DNA of 64,000 bases from Micromonospora sp. MW-13 (GCF_003434305.1 NZ_QKKX01000078.1:1-64000); one strand, 5' to 3'. Shown: positions 42,874 through 52,701, numbered from the stretch's first letter. Translations and numbers: made by a program. Notes: generated from the letters alone by a model not told the origin.

Positions 42874-45800
42874 TCACCTGCCTCCTTCCGCCAGCATCGT
42901 GAACACCACCGGGTCGGCGATGTCGTTGAGCGCGGTGACGAAGGTGGCGACCCGCGCCGCCCCCGACCGCAGGGCGACCCAGCCGGCCGTTCCGTTCGGC
43001 TCGGCCACCAGGTCGACCCGGGCGTGGCCGTTCTTGCGCAGGCACTCGACCGCGCCCCAGACCCGGGTGGCGGCGACCGACAGGTCCTCGCCCTGCTCCC
43101 GGGCCAGCAGCGTGGCCAGGGCGACGCCGTCCGGGCCGATCAGGCCCTCCCACTCCGCCGCGGCACGGGCCGTGGCCAGCTCCACGTCGCAGCCCACCGC
43201 CGCCGAGGCGCCGGCGACGGCGAAGGTGACCCCGGCGCCGTGCGAGGCGGAGACCCGGACGTCCCCGTCGACCTCCGGCTTGCCGTCCGGTCGGTAGCGC
43301 ACCGTCGTCTCCGTGCCCAGCGCCCAGCTCACCGCCCGGGCGGTCTGCCGGCGTCGGGCCGGCTTACCGGTGGCGTCCGGGTCGTCGGGCCGTACGACGC
43401 AGCGCAGCTCGTCGGGCAGGAACGCCCCGGCCCGCCGCTCCAGGTACGGGCCGACCAGCGCCGGCAGCCACGGCCCGGTGCCGTCCTGCTTGCGTACGGC
43501 GTGCAGGCGCAGCCCCACCCACCGCTCGACGAGGTTGCCGTCGGCGTCGCAGACGTCCACGTCGTAGTGGTAGGTGTCGCCCTGGCGCAGCCGCTCCACC
43601 GCGTGGATGGTGACGGTGTCCAGGGTGGCGGCGACCTTCGGGTCGGCCAGGTGCAGCCGCTCGATCGCCCCCGGCAGCAGGGTCGCGTCCGGGACACAGC
43701 ACTGCAACGCGTGCATCACCGTGTCCCGGGTGCCCGGGTCGCCGAGCACCAGGTCGCCGGGGCGGTACCGGGCGAACCACGCGTCGACCGGCCGGTTGGA
43801 CACCCGCGCCGTGCAACTCGTCGCCGCCAGGTCCAGGTAGCCCTGGAGGCGCTGGAACCGCCGTCCCTGGAACAGCACCGGGCCGTACAGGTCGCGGGCC
43901 GGGTCGATCGGCAACAGCCGCGCCGCGGCGGTCCCCGGCCGGGCCTCGACCCGCAGCGGCTGGTCCCAGCGCAGCCGGGCCCGGAAGTGGTCGGCCTGGA
44001 AGTTGGTGTCGCTGCTGCGCACCACCGCCTCGACCGCGCCGTCGGCCGCCGCGAGCACCGCGATCCGGATCGTGTTGCTGCCCGAGGGCGGCACCACGAT
44101 CGGGCGCAGCAGCTCGACGTCCTCCAGCACCGGCGCCTCGGTGCGCCCGGTGAGTGCCGCCGCCGCCTGCGCCATCGCCTCCATGCCCAGCACGGCGGGG
44201 AAGAGTAGGTCCCCGTCGAGCAGGTGGTCGGGCAGGTAGAGGTCGTCGTCGGCGGTCAGGTCGGCGTCCACGACCAGCTCCACGCCCGGGTAGTGCACCT
44301 GCGGCCGGTCGACGAAGCGCAGCAGCGGCAGCTCGCGCCGCTCCAGCGTGACCGTCGACAGGCCGTCGGCGCGGCCCATCACCACCAGCGCCTGCGGCGC
44401 GGACGGGCTGGCCAGCACCTCCTTCAGCGTGGCGATGCCGGCCTCCACCGGGATCGGCGCGATGCCGTCGCGGGTGAGGGCCTCCAGCACCCCGAGCCGC
44501 TCGCCCATGCCGGCGCCGGACCACACCGACCACTCCAGCGCCAGGCACCGGATGTGCGGGTAGTCCTCGCCGACCCGGCGGGTCAGGTCGGTCATCCAGT
44601 CGTTGGCCGTGGCGTAGTGCGCCTCGCCGCGCAGCCCCGCCCGGCCGATGATGCTGCCGAAGGTGACCAGCAGCCGCAGCGTGTGCGGGTCGGTCGCGGC
44701 GAGCACGGCCTCCAGCCCGTCGATCTTCGGCGCGAGGGTCCGCCGGAACGTCGCCTCGTCCAGGTTGGCCACCGCGGTCGGCTCGTTGCGGCCGGCGCCG
44801 TGCAGCACGCCGGTGACCGGGCCGAGTACCCGCTCGATGTCGTTGACGGCCGCCTTCACCTCGTCCAGGGCGGTGATGTCCGCCCGGGCGTAGTGGAAGC
44901 GCACCCCGGCGGCGGTGAGCCGGTCGAGGTTGGCCGCCAGTTCCGCGTCGGCCGCCGGGTCAGAGCGGCCGATCAGGCCGACCGCCGTCTGGGTGTCCCG
45001 TCCCAGCGCCAGGGCGCACTCGGCGGTGATGCCCTTGCCGCCGCCGGTGACCAGGAGCACGTCCTCCACCCCGAGCCCGGGCCCGCCGTTGGGCGGCAGG
45101 GTCGCCGGCCGCAGCACCGGCACGTGCCGGTTGCCGTCGGCGTCGTAGTGCACCTCGCTGAACCCGGCGGTGGCCGCCACGTCGGCGACGATCCGCGCCA
45201 CCGTGGCCGCGACGTCCTCGGCGGACGGCTCGTCGGCCAGCGGCAGGCTGACCACCGTGGTGGTGATCTCCGGGTGTTCCTGGTGCAGCGTCTTGGCCAG
45301 GCCGGCCGCGGTGCGCCGGTCGCCGAGCGCCACGAACCGGACGGCGCCGCCCTGCGACAGGGCGGCCCGGGCGGCCCGCAACATCACCGGGATGTGCTCG
45401 GGCTGACAGTCACGCGGCAGGCACAGCAGCACCCCGCCGCCGACCCGGGCCTGTTGCAGCGCCGTGCGCAGCGGCTCGGCGAGCGGGCTGTGCCCGGCGG
45501 TGAACGCCTGCCAGCCGCCGTCGACCGGAGCGCCGGCCCGCGGCCCGACCTCGGTGGGCACCAGGTCCACCGCGAACGCCCGTACCCACGGTGCCACGCC
45601 GGCGATCGACTGCTCCGGCTCGTCCGCGCCGTTGCCGCCGCCGGCCTCGTCGAGGATCTGCGCGATCTCCGCCACCGTGGCGGTGGCGTAGCTGGAGGTC
45701 AGCGTCGGGGCGGCCACGTTGAGTTCCCGGGCGGCCTGGTTGACGATCTGCCCGACGGTGATCGAGCTGAGGTGCAGCTCGTCCAGCGGCCGGCTGTCGG

Positions 45801-48690
45801 GCCGCACCGCCTCCAGCGGCAGCTCCGCCCGCTCGGCGGCGAGCCGGCGCAGCAACTCCAGGCTGTCGACCGTCGCGCCGGGCCCGGAGACCGCGACCGA
45901 CCCGCCGGCCGGCGCCGCGACGGCGGTCGGCTCGGCCCCGGTACGGGCCACCGCGAAGTCCCCGGCCGGCGCCGACTCGGCGGGGCTGGCGAAGAACCGC
46001 AGCGGCCGGCCCGGCTCCAGCGCCCGGGTGAACCGGTCCTGGAACAGCGCCGAGTGGTTCACCGGCGCGCCCGCCGCGTACGCCGCGCCGACCGCGCTGA
46101 GCAGGCCCGCCAGCGACAGGCTGTCGGTCTCCAGCGAGATCGTCGGCACCTCCGGGGCGATGTCCGCGGCCAGGCCGCGCAGCACCCGACCCGGACCGAC
46201 CTCCAGCAGCAGGTCGGCGTCGTCGGCCAGGCGGCGCACCGCCTGGGTGAACCGCACCGGGTCCAGCACCTGCCGGCGCAGCAGGTCGGGAACGTCGGTG
46301 TCGGCCGGCAGCACGTCCCCGGTGACCGTGGAGACCATCGCGCCGGACAGCGGCGCGAAGGACAGGCCGCCCAGGTGCTCGGCGAACGCGACCGCGGCCG
46401 GGGCGACGGCCTCGGAGTGGAAGGCGTGCGACACCGCGATCCGGGTCCAGAACAGCCCGGCCCGCTCGGCCAGCGCGCCGACCTGCTCCACCGCCGCGAC
46501 CGGGCCGGAGACCACGGTCTGCTGCGGGCTGTTGTAGCCGGCGATGACCACCGGCGTGCCGGCCAGCAGCGGCTCCACCACCTCGGGGGCGGCGGAGATG
46601 CTGGCCATGGTGCCGTCGCCGGAGCTGGCGTCGGCCATGATCCGGCCACGGGCGCCGGCGGTCGCGATCAGCGTCGCCTCGTCCATGGCGCCGGCCCAGT
46701 GCAGCGCGGTCAGCTCACCGAGGCTGTGCCCGGCGGCCCCGGTCGCCCGCACCCCGAGCATCGACAGCGCCCGCAGGCCGGCGACCGACGCGGTCACGAT
46801 CCGCGGCTGCGCCACCGCCGTGGCCACCAGGTCCGCGCCGGGCGGCGGCTGGTGGGCCTGGTACAGGGCGTCGACCTCCTCGAACCGGCGGCGCAGCGCG
46901 CCGCCGTCGGCCCGTCGGCCCGCGCCCTGGCCGGGGAACAGGAACCCGATCCGCGGGGCGGAACCCGCCGCGCCGAGGAACACGCCACCGGCCGCGTCGA
47001 TCACCCGCTGCTCGCCGGCGTCGACCAGCTCGACCAGCCGCTCCAGGCGCTGCCGCGCCTGCTCGGGCGAGGCGACGACCACCGCCGCCCGCACCGGCCG
47101 GTCGGCCAGCTTCCCGGCCAGGGCCGCGGCCAGGTCGCCCAGTTCGGCGTACGACAGCCGACCGACCCACGGCGCCAGGTCCGACAGCCGCGAGCCCAGT
47201 TCCTCCGGGGTACGCGCGTCGAACATCAGCAGCTCGGTGTCCTGCCGCGAGCGCACCAGCGCGGTCGTGGACGCCCCGATCCGGGTGCGCCGACCGTTCT
47301 CCGCGCTCTCGACCACCACGTGGGCGTTGATGCCGCCGAAGCCCATCGAGGACACCGCCGCCCGGACCGGCTTGTCGGCCGGCCACAGCTCCGCCGTCGC
47401 GGGCACCCGAACGGCGGGCTGCTCCGCCTCGAGCACCGGGTGCGGGTCGACGTGCCCGGTGGCCGGCGGGATGACCTGCTGGCGTACCGCGAGGATCGCC
47501 TTGAGCAGCCCGGCGACCCCGGCGGCGGCCTTGGTGTGACCGAAGTTGCCCTTCACGGTGCTGATCGCGGCGGGCGCGCCCGCCGGGTCGGCCTCCTGCC
47601 GGGCCTCGGTGAACGCCGTCAGCTCGGTGGCGTCGCCGACGGCGGTGCCGGTGCCGTGGCCCTCCAGGTAGGCGACCGAGTCGATGCCGAAGCCGGCCCG
47701 CTCGTACGCCCGGCGGATGGCCAGCCGGTGCCCGCTGGCCTCGGGCCGGGTGATGCCGCCCTTGCCGTCGGACGAGTAGCCCCAGCCGGCGATGACGGCG
47801 TGCCGGCGCAGCCCGCGCGCCACGGCGTCCTCGTCGCGCATCAGCACCAGCATGCCGCAGCCCTCGCCCGGCCAGAACCCGTTGGAGTTGCGGTCGTACA
47901 CCCGCATCTCCCCGGTGGCCAGGGCCCCGGTCTTGGCGAAGCCGATCACCTCGAACGGGTCGATGCTCAGGTCCACCCCGCCGGCCACGGCGGCGTCGAG
48001 GTCGCCGTTGGCCAGGGCGGTGCAGGCGGTGGCGACCGAGAGCAGCGACGACGAGCAGGCGCCGTCGACGGTGTAGCCGCCGCCCTTGAAGTCGAAGTGG
48101 TTGCACACCCGGCCGGCGATGGTGTTGGCCAGGCCGCCGGCCAGGGTGTCCTCGTCGATCGGCGGGAACGGCGCCTTGTAGCGTGGCTCCAGCTCGTCGA
48201 GGAAGGTGCCGACCTCGGCGTCGTCCCAGCCCTGCTCGCGCAGTGCCGCCCCGACCGTGCGGCGCACGTAGGGCCAGCGCAGCCGCAGCAGGTTGGCGCG
48301 GCTGAACTCGCCGGTGAGGGTGTTGCCGATGATCACCCCGGTGGTGGCCAGCGGCAGCCCCTCGCCGTCGGCGAAGCCGGCGTCCTCCAGCGCCCGGGCG
48401 ACCGTGTCCAGGGCCAGCCAGTGCGTCATGTCGGTGGACCGGAAGGTGCTGCCGGCGATCTTGTACCGGACCCGGTCGAACTCGAAGCCCTCGATCACCG
48501 CGGCCTTGGCCGAGTAGAACCGGTCGGGCGCGGCCGGGTCGGGGGAGTAGTAGTCCTCCGAGTTCATCCGCTCGTCGGGCAGCCGGCGGAAGGCCCGGCG
48601 GCCGGTGAGCACGTTCTCCCAGAGCTGGTTGGGATTCTCGGCGTCGGGATACCGGCAGGCGATCCCGACGACCGCGATGTGTTCGCTCAT
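42874..48690 (-). CDS. pksE: iterative enediyne polyketide synthase (KS-AT-ACP-KR-DH-PPTase)
   Basis: A 1938-residue iterative type I PKS that builds the polyene precursor of the enediyne warhead. Domains in order: KS, residues 1-465 (active Cys212 in DGACSSS, His345 and His385); AT, about 580-880 (Ser656 in GHSLGEL); ACP, about 940-1010 (phosphopantetheine Ser976 in LHLSSITVG); KR, about 1205-1440 (GGGKGIT, Tyr1359 in YATAN); DH, about 1470-1700 (His1489 in PDHLLDGD); C-terminal self-activating PPTase, about 1780-1925 (GCDVELA, Asp1835 and Glu1837). Domain order and length match enediyne PKSs and no other class. Start: ATG 48690 with GAGGA upstream; a longer in-frame start gives an Arg-rich nonsense leader. 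The type of enediyne cannot be told from this alone. Confidence 0.95.
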   Translation of the reverse strand: MSEHIAVVGIACRYPDAENPNQLWENVLTGRRAFRRLPDERMNSEDYYSPDPAAPDRFYSAKAAVIEGFEFDRVRYKIAGSTFRSTDMTHWLALDTVARALEDAGFADGEGLPLATTGVIIGNTLTGEFSRANLLRLRWPYVRRTVGAALREQGWDDAEVGTFLDELEPRYKAPFPPIDEDTLAGGLANTIAGRVCNHFDFKGGGYTVDGACSSSLLSVATACTALANGDLDAAVAGGVDLSIDPFEVIGFAKTGALATGEMRVYDRNSNGFWPGEGCGMLVLMRDEDAVARGLRRHAVIAGWGYSSDGKGGITRPEASGHRLAIRRAYERAGFGIDSVAYLEGHGTGTAVGDATELTAFTEARQEADPAGAPAAISTVKGNFGHTKAAAGVAGLLKAILAVRQQVIPPATGHVDPHPVLEAEQPAVRVPATAELWPADKPVRAAVSSMGFGGINAHVVVESAENGRRTRIGASTTALVRSRQDTELLMFDARTPEELGSRLSDLAPWVGRLSYAELGDLAAALAGKLADRPVRAAVVVASPEQARQRLERLVELVDAGEQRVIDAAGGVFLGAAGSAPRIGFLFPGQGAGRRADGGALRRRFEEVDALYQAHQPPPGADLVATAVAQPRIVTASVAGLRALSMLGVRATGAAGHSLGELTALHWAGAMDEATLIATAGARGRIMADASSGDGTMASISAAPEVVEPLLAGTPVVIAGYNSPQQTVVSGPVAAVEQVGALAERAGLFWTRIAVSHAFHSEAVAPAAVAFAEHLGGLSFAPLSGAMVSTVTGDVLPADTDVPDLLRRQVLDPVRFTQAVRRLADDADLLLEVGPGRVLRGLAADIAPEVPTISLETDSLSLAGLLSAVGAAYAAGAPVNHSALFQDRFTRALEPGRPLRFFASPAESAPAGDFAVARTGAEPTAVAAPAGGSVAVSGPGATVDSLELLRRLAAERAELPLEAVRPDSRPLDELHLSSITVGQIVNQAARELNVAAPTLTSSYATATVAEIAQILDEAGGGNGADEPEQSIAGVAPWVRAFAVDLVPTEVGPRAGAPVDGGWQAFTAGHSPLAEPLRTALQQARVGGGVLLCLPRDCQPEHIPVMLRAARAALSQGGAVRFVALGDRRTAAGLAKTLHQEHPEITTTVVSLPLADEPSAEDVAATVARIVADVAATAGFSEVHYDADGNRHVPVLRPATLPPNGGPGLGVEDVLLVTGGGKGITAECALALGRDTQTAVGLIGRSDPAADAELAANLDRLTAAGVRFHYARADITALDEVKAAVNDIERVLGPVTGVLHGAGRNEPTAVANLDEATFRRTLAPKIDGLEAVLAATDPHTLRLLVTFGSIIGRAGLRGEAHYATANDWMTDLTRRVGEDYPHIRCLALEWSVWSGAGMGERLGVLEALTRDGIAPIPVEAGIATLKEVLASPSAPQALVVMGRADGLSTVTLERRELPLLRFVDRPQVHYPGVELVVDADLTADDDLYLPDHLLDGDLLFPAVLGMEAMAQAAAALTGRTEAPVLEDVELLRPIVVPPSGSNTIRIAVLAAADGAVEAVVRSSDTNFQADHFRARLRWDQPLRVEARPGTAAARLLPIDPARDLYGPVLFQGRRFQRLQGYLDLAATSCTARVSNRPVDAWFARYRPGDLVLGDPGTRDTVMHALQCCVPDATLLPGAIERLHLADPKVAATLDTVTIHAVERLRQGDTYHYDVDVCDADGNLVERWVGLRLHAVRKQDGTGPWLPALVGPYLERRAGAFLPDELRCVVRPDDPDATGKPARRRQTARAVSWALGTETTVRYRPDGKPEVDGDVRVSASHGAGVTFAVAGASAAVGCDVELATARAAAEWEGLIGPDGVALATLLAREQGEDLSVAATRVWGAVECLRKNGHARVDLVAEPNGTAGWVALRSGAARVATFVTALNDIADPVVFTMLAEGGR

Positions 48691-48787
48691 TTGTGGTCCT
48701 CGCTTCGTCCGTCGACCGCCCGGACGGGGTCGACGTGGTTGGCCGGCGCGGCGCGCCCGCTCGCGCGGCGCGTACCGTCCCACCGGT

Positions 48788-49783
48788 TCACGCGATGCTC
48801 CTGGGGGTGCCGAGGGTGAGCCGGGCGGGCGCCGCGGCCCGCTCCCGGGACTTCTTGCGCAGGTGCGCCACCCACCAGCCCAGTCCGCGGATGCCGCAGA
48901 CCACGACCACCGCGAAGAAGAGGGTGTAGACGACGTTGAACAGCATCAGCACGCCGTAGACCATGGCCACCGACGAGCCGAACATGAACTGGTTCATCGG
49001 CTTGGCCGGGGTGGTCCCCGGGTCGGTGATCATGTAGTTGGTGAACAGCACGAACGCCACACCGGTCATCACGCCGAGCGCGGAGAACAGCGCGACGTCC
49101 CAGATCCAGTGCCGGATGAACGCCTGGATGGCGAAGCCGCCGAGCCAGCCCACGATCAGCGGCACCTTGCGGGTCAGCAGCGCGTTGATCACGGTGCCGG
49201 CGGTGACGATGATGATCGGGATCATCACCCGGAAGTAGGTGTTGGCGTTCTCCGTGAACTCGTACGGCGGGGCGATGGAGATCCAGGAGCCGAAGCAGAC
49301 CAGCGCCATGGTGATGCCGAAGTTCGACGGGTTCATGTAGTGCCGCATCCGGCCGTAGACCGGGGCCTGCAGGACGTACTTGCCGGTGACGCCGACGATC
49401 ACGGCGAACGCGATCGGCAGGAACATGTCGTTGGCGTACAGGAGCATGTTGCAGGCCAGCGCGGTGATGTGCGAGGGCAGCAGGAACTCGTACACCCGGC
49501 GGCCGCCGCCGCCGAGGAACCGCGGGGCCTCCTTCTTGGCCCAGGCCCGGATCAGCTCGAAGGAGATCTCGGCGGCGTAACCGGTGAGCACCGCGAAGAT
49601 GGGCCACAGCCACGGCTGCTCGAAGCCGAGCAGGGTGTAGCCGAAGATGTTGAAGACGCTGATGGAGAGGGCGAAGTTGCGCAGGGCCAGGTAGCGGCGG
49701 TCCGGCTCCGGCTTGGCCGGCGCGGGGACGACGGGGGCCGCGGGCGCGGTGTTGATGCTGGGGGGCGGGGCGATCGTGGTCAT
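48788..49783 (-). CDS. unbU: enediyne-associated membrane protein UnbU
   Basis: A 331-residue polytopic membrane protein with about eight hydrophobic segments. The NPSNFGITMALVCFGSW segment resembles the RnfD/NqrB-type core, in which a conserved Thr or Ser region binds flavin; GKYVLQAPV and TNYMITDPGTTPAKPMNQFMFG are also typical of UnbU. The protein is conserved in enediyne cassettes, with unknown biochemistry; a redox or electron-transfer membrane role is inferred from the RnfD resemblance. Its ATG overlaps the unbV stop (ATGA). A 97-base gap separates it from pksE. Confidence 0.88.
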   Translation of the reverse strand: MTTIAPPPSINTAPAAPVVPAPAKPEPDRRYLALRNFALSISVFNIFGYTLLGFEQPWLWPIFAVLTGYAAEISFELIRAWAKKEAPRFLGGGGRRVYEFLLPSHITALACNMLLYANDMFLPIAFAVIVGVTGKYVLQAPVYGRMRHYMNPSNFGITMALVCFGSWISIAPPYEFTENANTYFRVMIPIIIVTAGTVINALLTRKVPLIVGWLGGFAIQAFIRHWIWDVALFSALGVMTGVAFVLFTNYMITDPGTTPAKPMNQFMFGSSVAMVYGVLMLFNVVYTLFFAVVVVCGIRGLGWWVAHLRKKSRERAAAPARLTLGTPRSIA

Positions 49784-51750
49784 CGGTTCGGAACCTCCTC
49801 GACGCGGTCGGTCAGCACGAGGGTGTGCGTGCCGGCGGTGAGCTGCTGGCTGGTGCTGTGCTGCTGGCCGTTGATGTCGCGCCAGCGCAGGTCGACGGTG
49901 ACCGGGCCGCTGCTGTCCCCGAGGCCGAAGTGGACCTCGAAGCTCCGCTTGCCGGCGTGTCCGCTGCCGCCGTCGAGCTGGGAGATCTGCTTGCGGCCGT
50001 CCGGCGTGGTCACCGTGACGGTGGCGCCGTACGCCGGGGTGCAGAGCATCTGGCCCGCCGGGGCGCCGACCGCCGGCCGGTACAGCCGCAGGTTCAGGAA
50101 GTTGCCCTTGCTGGGCGCGTCGTTGGTGTAGAACGCCGGCGGGCCCCACTGCCGGGCCACCGCGAGGTCCAGCGCCCCGGTGCCCCGGGTGTCCGCGGTG
50201 GCGACGCCGCGGGTGGGGATCGGCACGTCCAGGCCGATCTCCTTGGTGATGTTGGCGAACTCGCCGCTGGCCGTGCGGGCGAAGAACGCCAGCGGCTGGC
50301 TGCCGGCGATGTCGTCACCGGGCTGCAGGTTCGGCCACATGGCCGGGTTGGACAGCAGGTCGTCGTTCATCATGGCCATCTCCTGCAGCCACGGCCACCG
50401 GTCGATCTTGCCCTTGACGAAGCCGAGCGACTGGACGACCTCCAGGTCGCCGCTGTTGAGGAAGTCGCCGAACTTGACGTCCCAGCCCCAGCCGCTCCAG
50501 GCCATGCCCAGCGGCCGGGCCTCCTGGGTGAACGGTGCGACGCCCTTGCCCAGCTTGGCGAGCATGTCGCGCTCGTCGCGGGCCTTGTTGATCCAGACGA
50601 AGTTGCTCTCCTCCAGGCCCCAGGCCGTGGTGATGTTGGAGACCATCATGTCGAAGTTGCCGTTGCGGTCCAGGTCGCCGAAGTCGATGCCCATGCCCTT
50701 GAACGAGCCGTTGCCGAGCACGAACGACTTGGGCGTGGTGGGGGTGCGCTCCCCGATCGCCGCCTTGAACTTGATCCGGCCGGGGGCGGAGATGTTGTGC
50801 AGCAGGTGGTTGTGGCCGAAGTCGTTGGCGACATAGACGTCCGGCAACCCCCGCCCGGTCAGGTCGGCCGCCCCCAGGCCCAGCGTCCAGCCGGTGGACT
50901 TCTTGAACGGGACCGCCCCGCGCTCGGCCACGAAGTTCACCGACGGGTTGTCGCCGCTGGTCGCCGAGTGCCAACGCAGCACATGCAGGCCGCCGCCGTT
51001 GGTGGCGCTGGACAGGGTGTCGTTCATCTCGACGTTGTCCTGGCCCCGGGTGTTGAGCACGTCGGACTCGGGGAAGTAGTTGCCGATGACCACGTCCGGC
51101 TTGCCGTCGCCGTCGAGGTCGCTGACCAGGGAGGCGTTGGTGTGCCACTTGGGCCCGTGGTAACGGCCGTCCGGCGAGCTCTGCGGCAGCAGCTCCTGGC
51201 GCTGGTACGTGGCGTTGGACACCGTCGTGGCGTCAGCCTTACGCAGGAACAGGATCGGCACCCGGCCCCAGTAGGTGACCATCAGGTCCATCCGGCCGTC
51301 GAGGTTGTAGTCGCCCGGGACGCAGGCCATCGGCGCCATGGTGTCGTCGATCGGCAGCGGCGCCGCGTCGAGGGTGAACGGCGCGAACTGGTCCTCCTTC
51401 GGCGCCGTGGGCGCGTAGGTGACCACCACGTGGTTGGTGCGCACGTCCACGAAGCACAGGCTGTTGGCCCGGCCGTGGTCGGTGAGGTCGTTGAGCGCGA
51501 TGCTCGCGCCGACGGACGAGATCCAGGCCCGGATCTTGTAGTACGACGGGTTGACGTCCCGGATCGTTCTCTTGGGTAGCTGGTCGTAGCCGTCCGGATA
51601 GGCGATGGGCTGCTCGGTGAAGCGGTATCGTGTGGCGGCCTGCTCGGCACCGGCGACGGACACGCGGCTGTCGATGATGAAAAACAGCGAGGCCGCGAGT
51701 AGAATCGCGACTATTCCGGGACTGAGCGAGCGTGCGCGTTGACCCAGCAC
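49780..51750 (-). CDS. unbV: enediyne-associated FG-GAP/ASPIC protein UnbV
   Basis: A 656-residue UnbV protein. One N-terminal hydrophobic segment (residues 12-27) anchors or exports it. Residues about 140-540 form a beta-propeller with VCBS/FG-GAP calcium loops (DYNLDGRMD at 147-155, DLDGDGKPD at 211-219, DLDRNGNFD at 359-367). The C-terminal ASPIC_UnbV domain covers about 550-650. Conserved in enediyne clusters; its role is unknown. First gene of the minus-strand PKS operon. GTG start; its ribosome binding site lies inside a short hairpin (51752-51766), preceded by a longer one (51773-51800). Confidence 0.9.
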   Translation of the reverse strand: MLGQRARSLSPGIVAILLAASLFFIIDSRVSVAGAEQAATRYRFTEQPIAYPDGYDQLPKRTIRDVNPSYYKIRAWISSVGASIALNDLTDHGRANSLCFVDVRTNHVVVTYAPTAPKEDQFAPFTLDAAPLPIDDTMAPMACVPGDYNLDGRMDLMVTYWGRVPILFLRKADATTVSNATYQRQELLPQSSPDGRYHGPKWHTNASLVSDLDGDGKPDVVIGNYFPESDVLNTRGQDNVEMNDTLSSATNGGGLHVLRWHSATSGDNPSVNFVAERGAVPFKKSTGWTLGLGAADLTGRGLPDVYVANDFGHNHLLHNISAPGRIKFKAAIGERTPTTPKSFVLGNGSFKGMGIDFGDLDRNGNFDMMVSNITTAWGLEESNFVWINKARDERDMLAKLGKGVAPFTQEARPLGMAWSGWGWDVKFGDFLNSGDLEVVQSLGFVKGKIDRWPWLQEMAMMNDDLLSNPAMWPNLQPGDDIAGSQPLAFFARTASGEFANITKEIGLDVPIPTRGVATADTRGTGALDLAVARQWGPPAFYTNDAPSKGNFLNLRLYRPAVGAPAGQMLCTPAYGATVTVTTPDGRKQISQLDGGSGHAGKRSFEVHFGLGDSSGPVTVDLRWRDINGQQHSTSQQLTAGTHTLVLTDRVEEVPNR

Positions 51751-51751
51751 G

Positions 51752-51766
51752 GTAAGGTCTCCTTAC
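51752..51766 (-). promoter_or_regulatory. hairpin enclosing the unbV ribosome binding site
   Basis: On the minus strand GTAAGG-AGA-CCTTAC forms a perfect six-base stem with a three-base loop, ending one base before the GTG start. The AAGGAG box lies within it. Folding would occlude ribosome binding, suggesting translational control of the enediyne operon. Confidence 0.55.
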
Positions 51767-51772
51767 GACGGA

Positions 51773-51800
51773 GCCATCGGCTTCTGCCAAAGCCGATGGC
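51773..51800 (-). promoter_or_regulatory. 11-base inverted repeat in the unbV leader
   Basis: Perfect arms at 51773-51783 and 51790-51800 with a six-base loop, 23 bases upstream of the unbV start. It could be an mRNA stem-loop (attenuator or stability element) or an operator. There is no U-tract. Confidence 0.6.
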
Positions 51801-52335
51801 GTGAACAGGGCAGACGGCGGCACCGCGGCGGTGTTCCACGGGCGGTGCCGTGGGCGGTGCGCGGTAAGGGATGGGGGAGTGTCGCCTGATGGGGCGAGTT
51901 TCGCCGGCGCGTCGGGCCGGGCCGGCGGTGAGCGGTTGTCCGGCCGTTTCGCCGACGTGGCGAATGTGATTCCTGGCGTGCCTGGTTTCCTCCTGCGACG
52001 GGCGGGGAAAGCGGATTAGGGCGGTCGGATCCGGCCCAGGTTCATCGTGCGACGGTGGCCCCGGACTGCGCTTCTTTCACATTGCTCCCGAGGTTTTCGC
52101 AGGATGGCGACGGTTTAGTTCACGTTTAGCGGACGATTTGACGCATCGAATCCATTTAGGTCAATCTCGCCGTGTTGACCCGCTGTGTCCGGCCGGCGGG
52201 CCGAAGACGGCAATATGGCGACTATCTGCCGACCGCGCGATGGCTAGCGTGGGTGGCGGCGCCGCCCGAGGCGCCGCCCGGGCGCGCCGCTCAGGGATCA
52301 CCCCCGCCCGGGACCCGGGAAGAGAGGAAGCCGCC
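51801..52335. other. divergent regulatory region right of the enediyne operon
   Basis: About 535 bases between unbV and a small plus-strand gene, with no convincing coding frame. Bases 52070-52170 are AT-richer (several TTT/AAT runs) and probably contain promoters in both directions. No operator could be assigned. Confidence 0.45.
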
Positions 52336-52650
52336 GTGTCTGTCGAGGGATTCTGGAAGGTGGCCGTGGCCACCCCGTTCGGCGTCCGCCGCACCGAGCT
52401 GGAGCTGTTCAGCAAGGACGGTGTCCTGCAGGGCATCTCCCGTGGTGAGAAGGAGACGCTCACCCTGAACGACCTCCAGCTGGAGGGCAACCGGTTGTCG
52501 TGGTACCAGTCCATCAAGAGGCCGATGCGGATGGACCTGGTCTTCGACGTGACGGTCGACGGCGACGAGATGACCGGCACCGCCCGCGGCGGCCCGATGC
52601 CGGCCGCGAAGGTCAGCGGCCACCGCGAGCCGGCCACCCAGCCCGCCTGA
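52336..52650 (+). CDS. small beta-rich hypothetical protein
   Basis: A 104-residue protein with no signal peptide. It has alternating hydrophobic strands and Gly turns: WKVAVATPFGVRRTELELF, GNRLSWYQSI, MRMDLVFDVTVDGDEMTGTARGG. This pattern fits a small beta-barrel or lipocalin-like fold. I recognise it only as a conserved hypothetical type. GTG start with AGAGGAAG nine bases upstream. It lies between unbV and the FAD oxidoreductase gene on the latter's strand. A binding or sequestering role for a hydrophobic product would fit the context but is unsupported. Confidence 0.6.
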   Translation: MSVEGFWKVAVATPFGVRRTELELFSKDGVLQGISRGEKETLTLNDLQLEGNRLSWYQSIKRPMRMDLVFDVTVDGDEMTGTARGGPMPAAKVSGHREPATQPA

Positions 52651-52701
52651 GTCGCCGCCCGCGCCGGCCGTCCGCCCCCGGGTCCGTCCCGCGGGGGCGG
52701 T

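Noticed and set aside
44224..48819. A 1531-codon open frame on the plus strand opposite the PKS gene.
   Set aside because: It is a mirror of the GC-rich codon bias of pksE; the product is Arg/Gly/Gln-rich low-complexity sequence with no domain.
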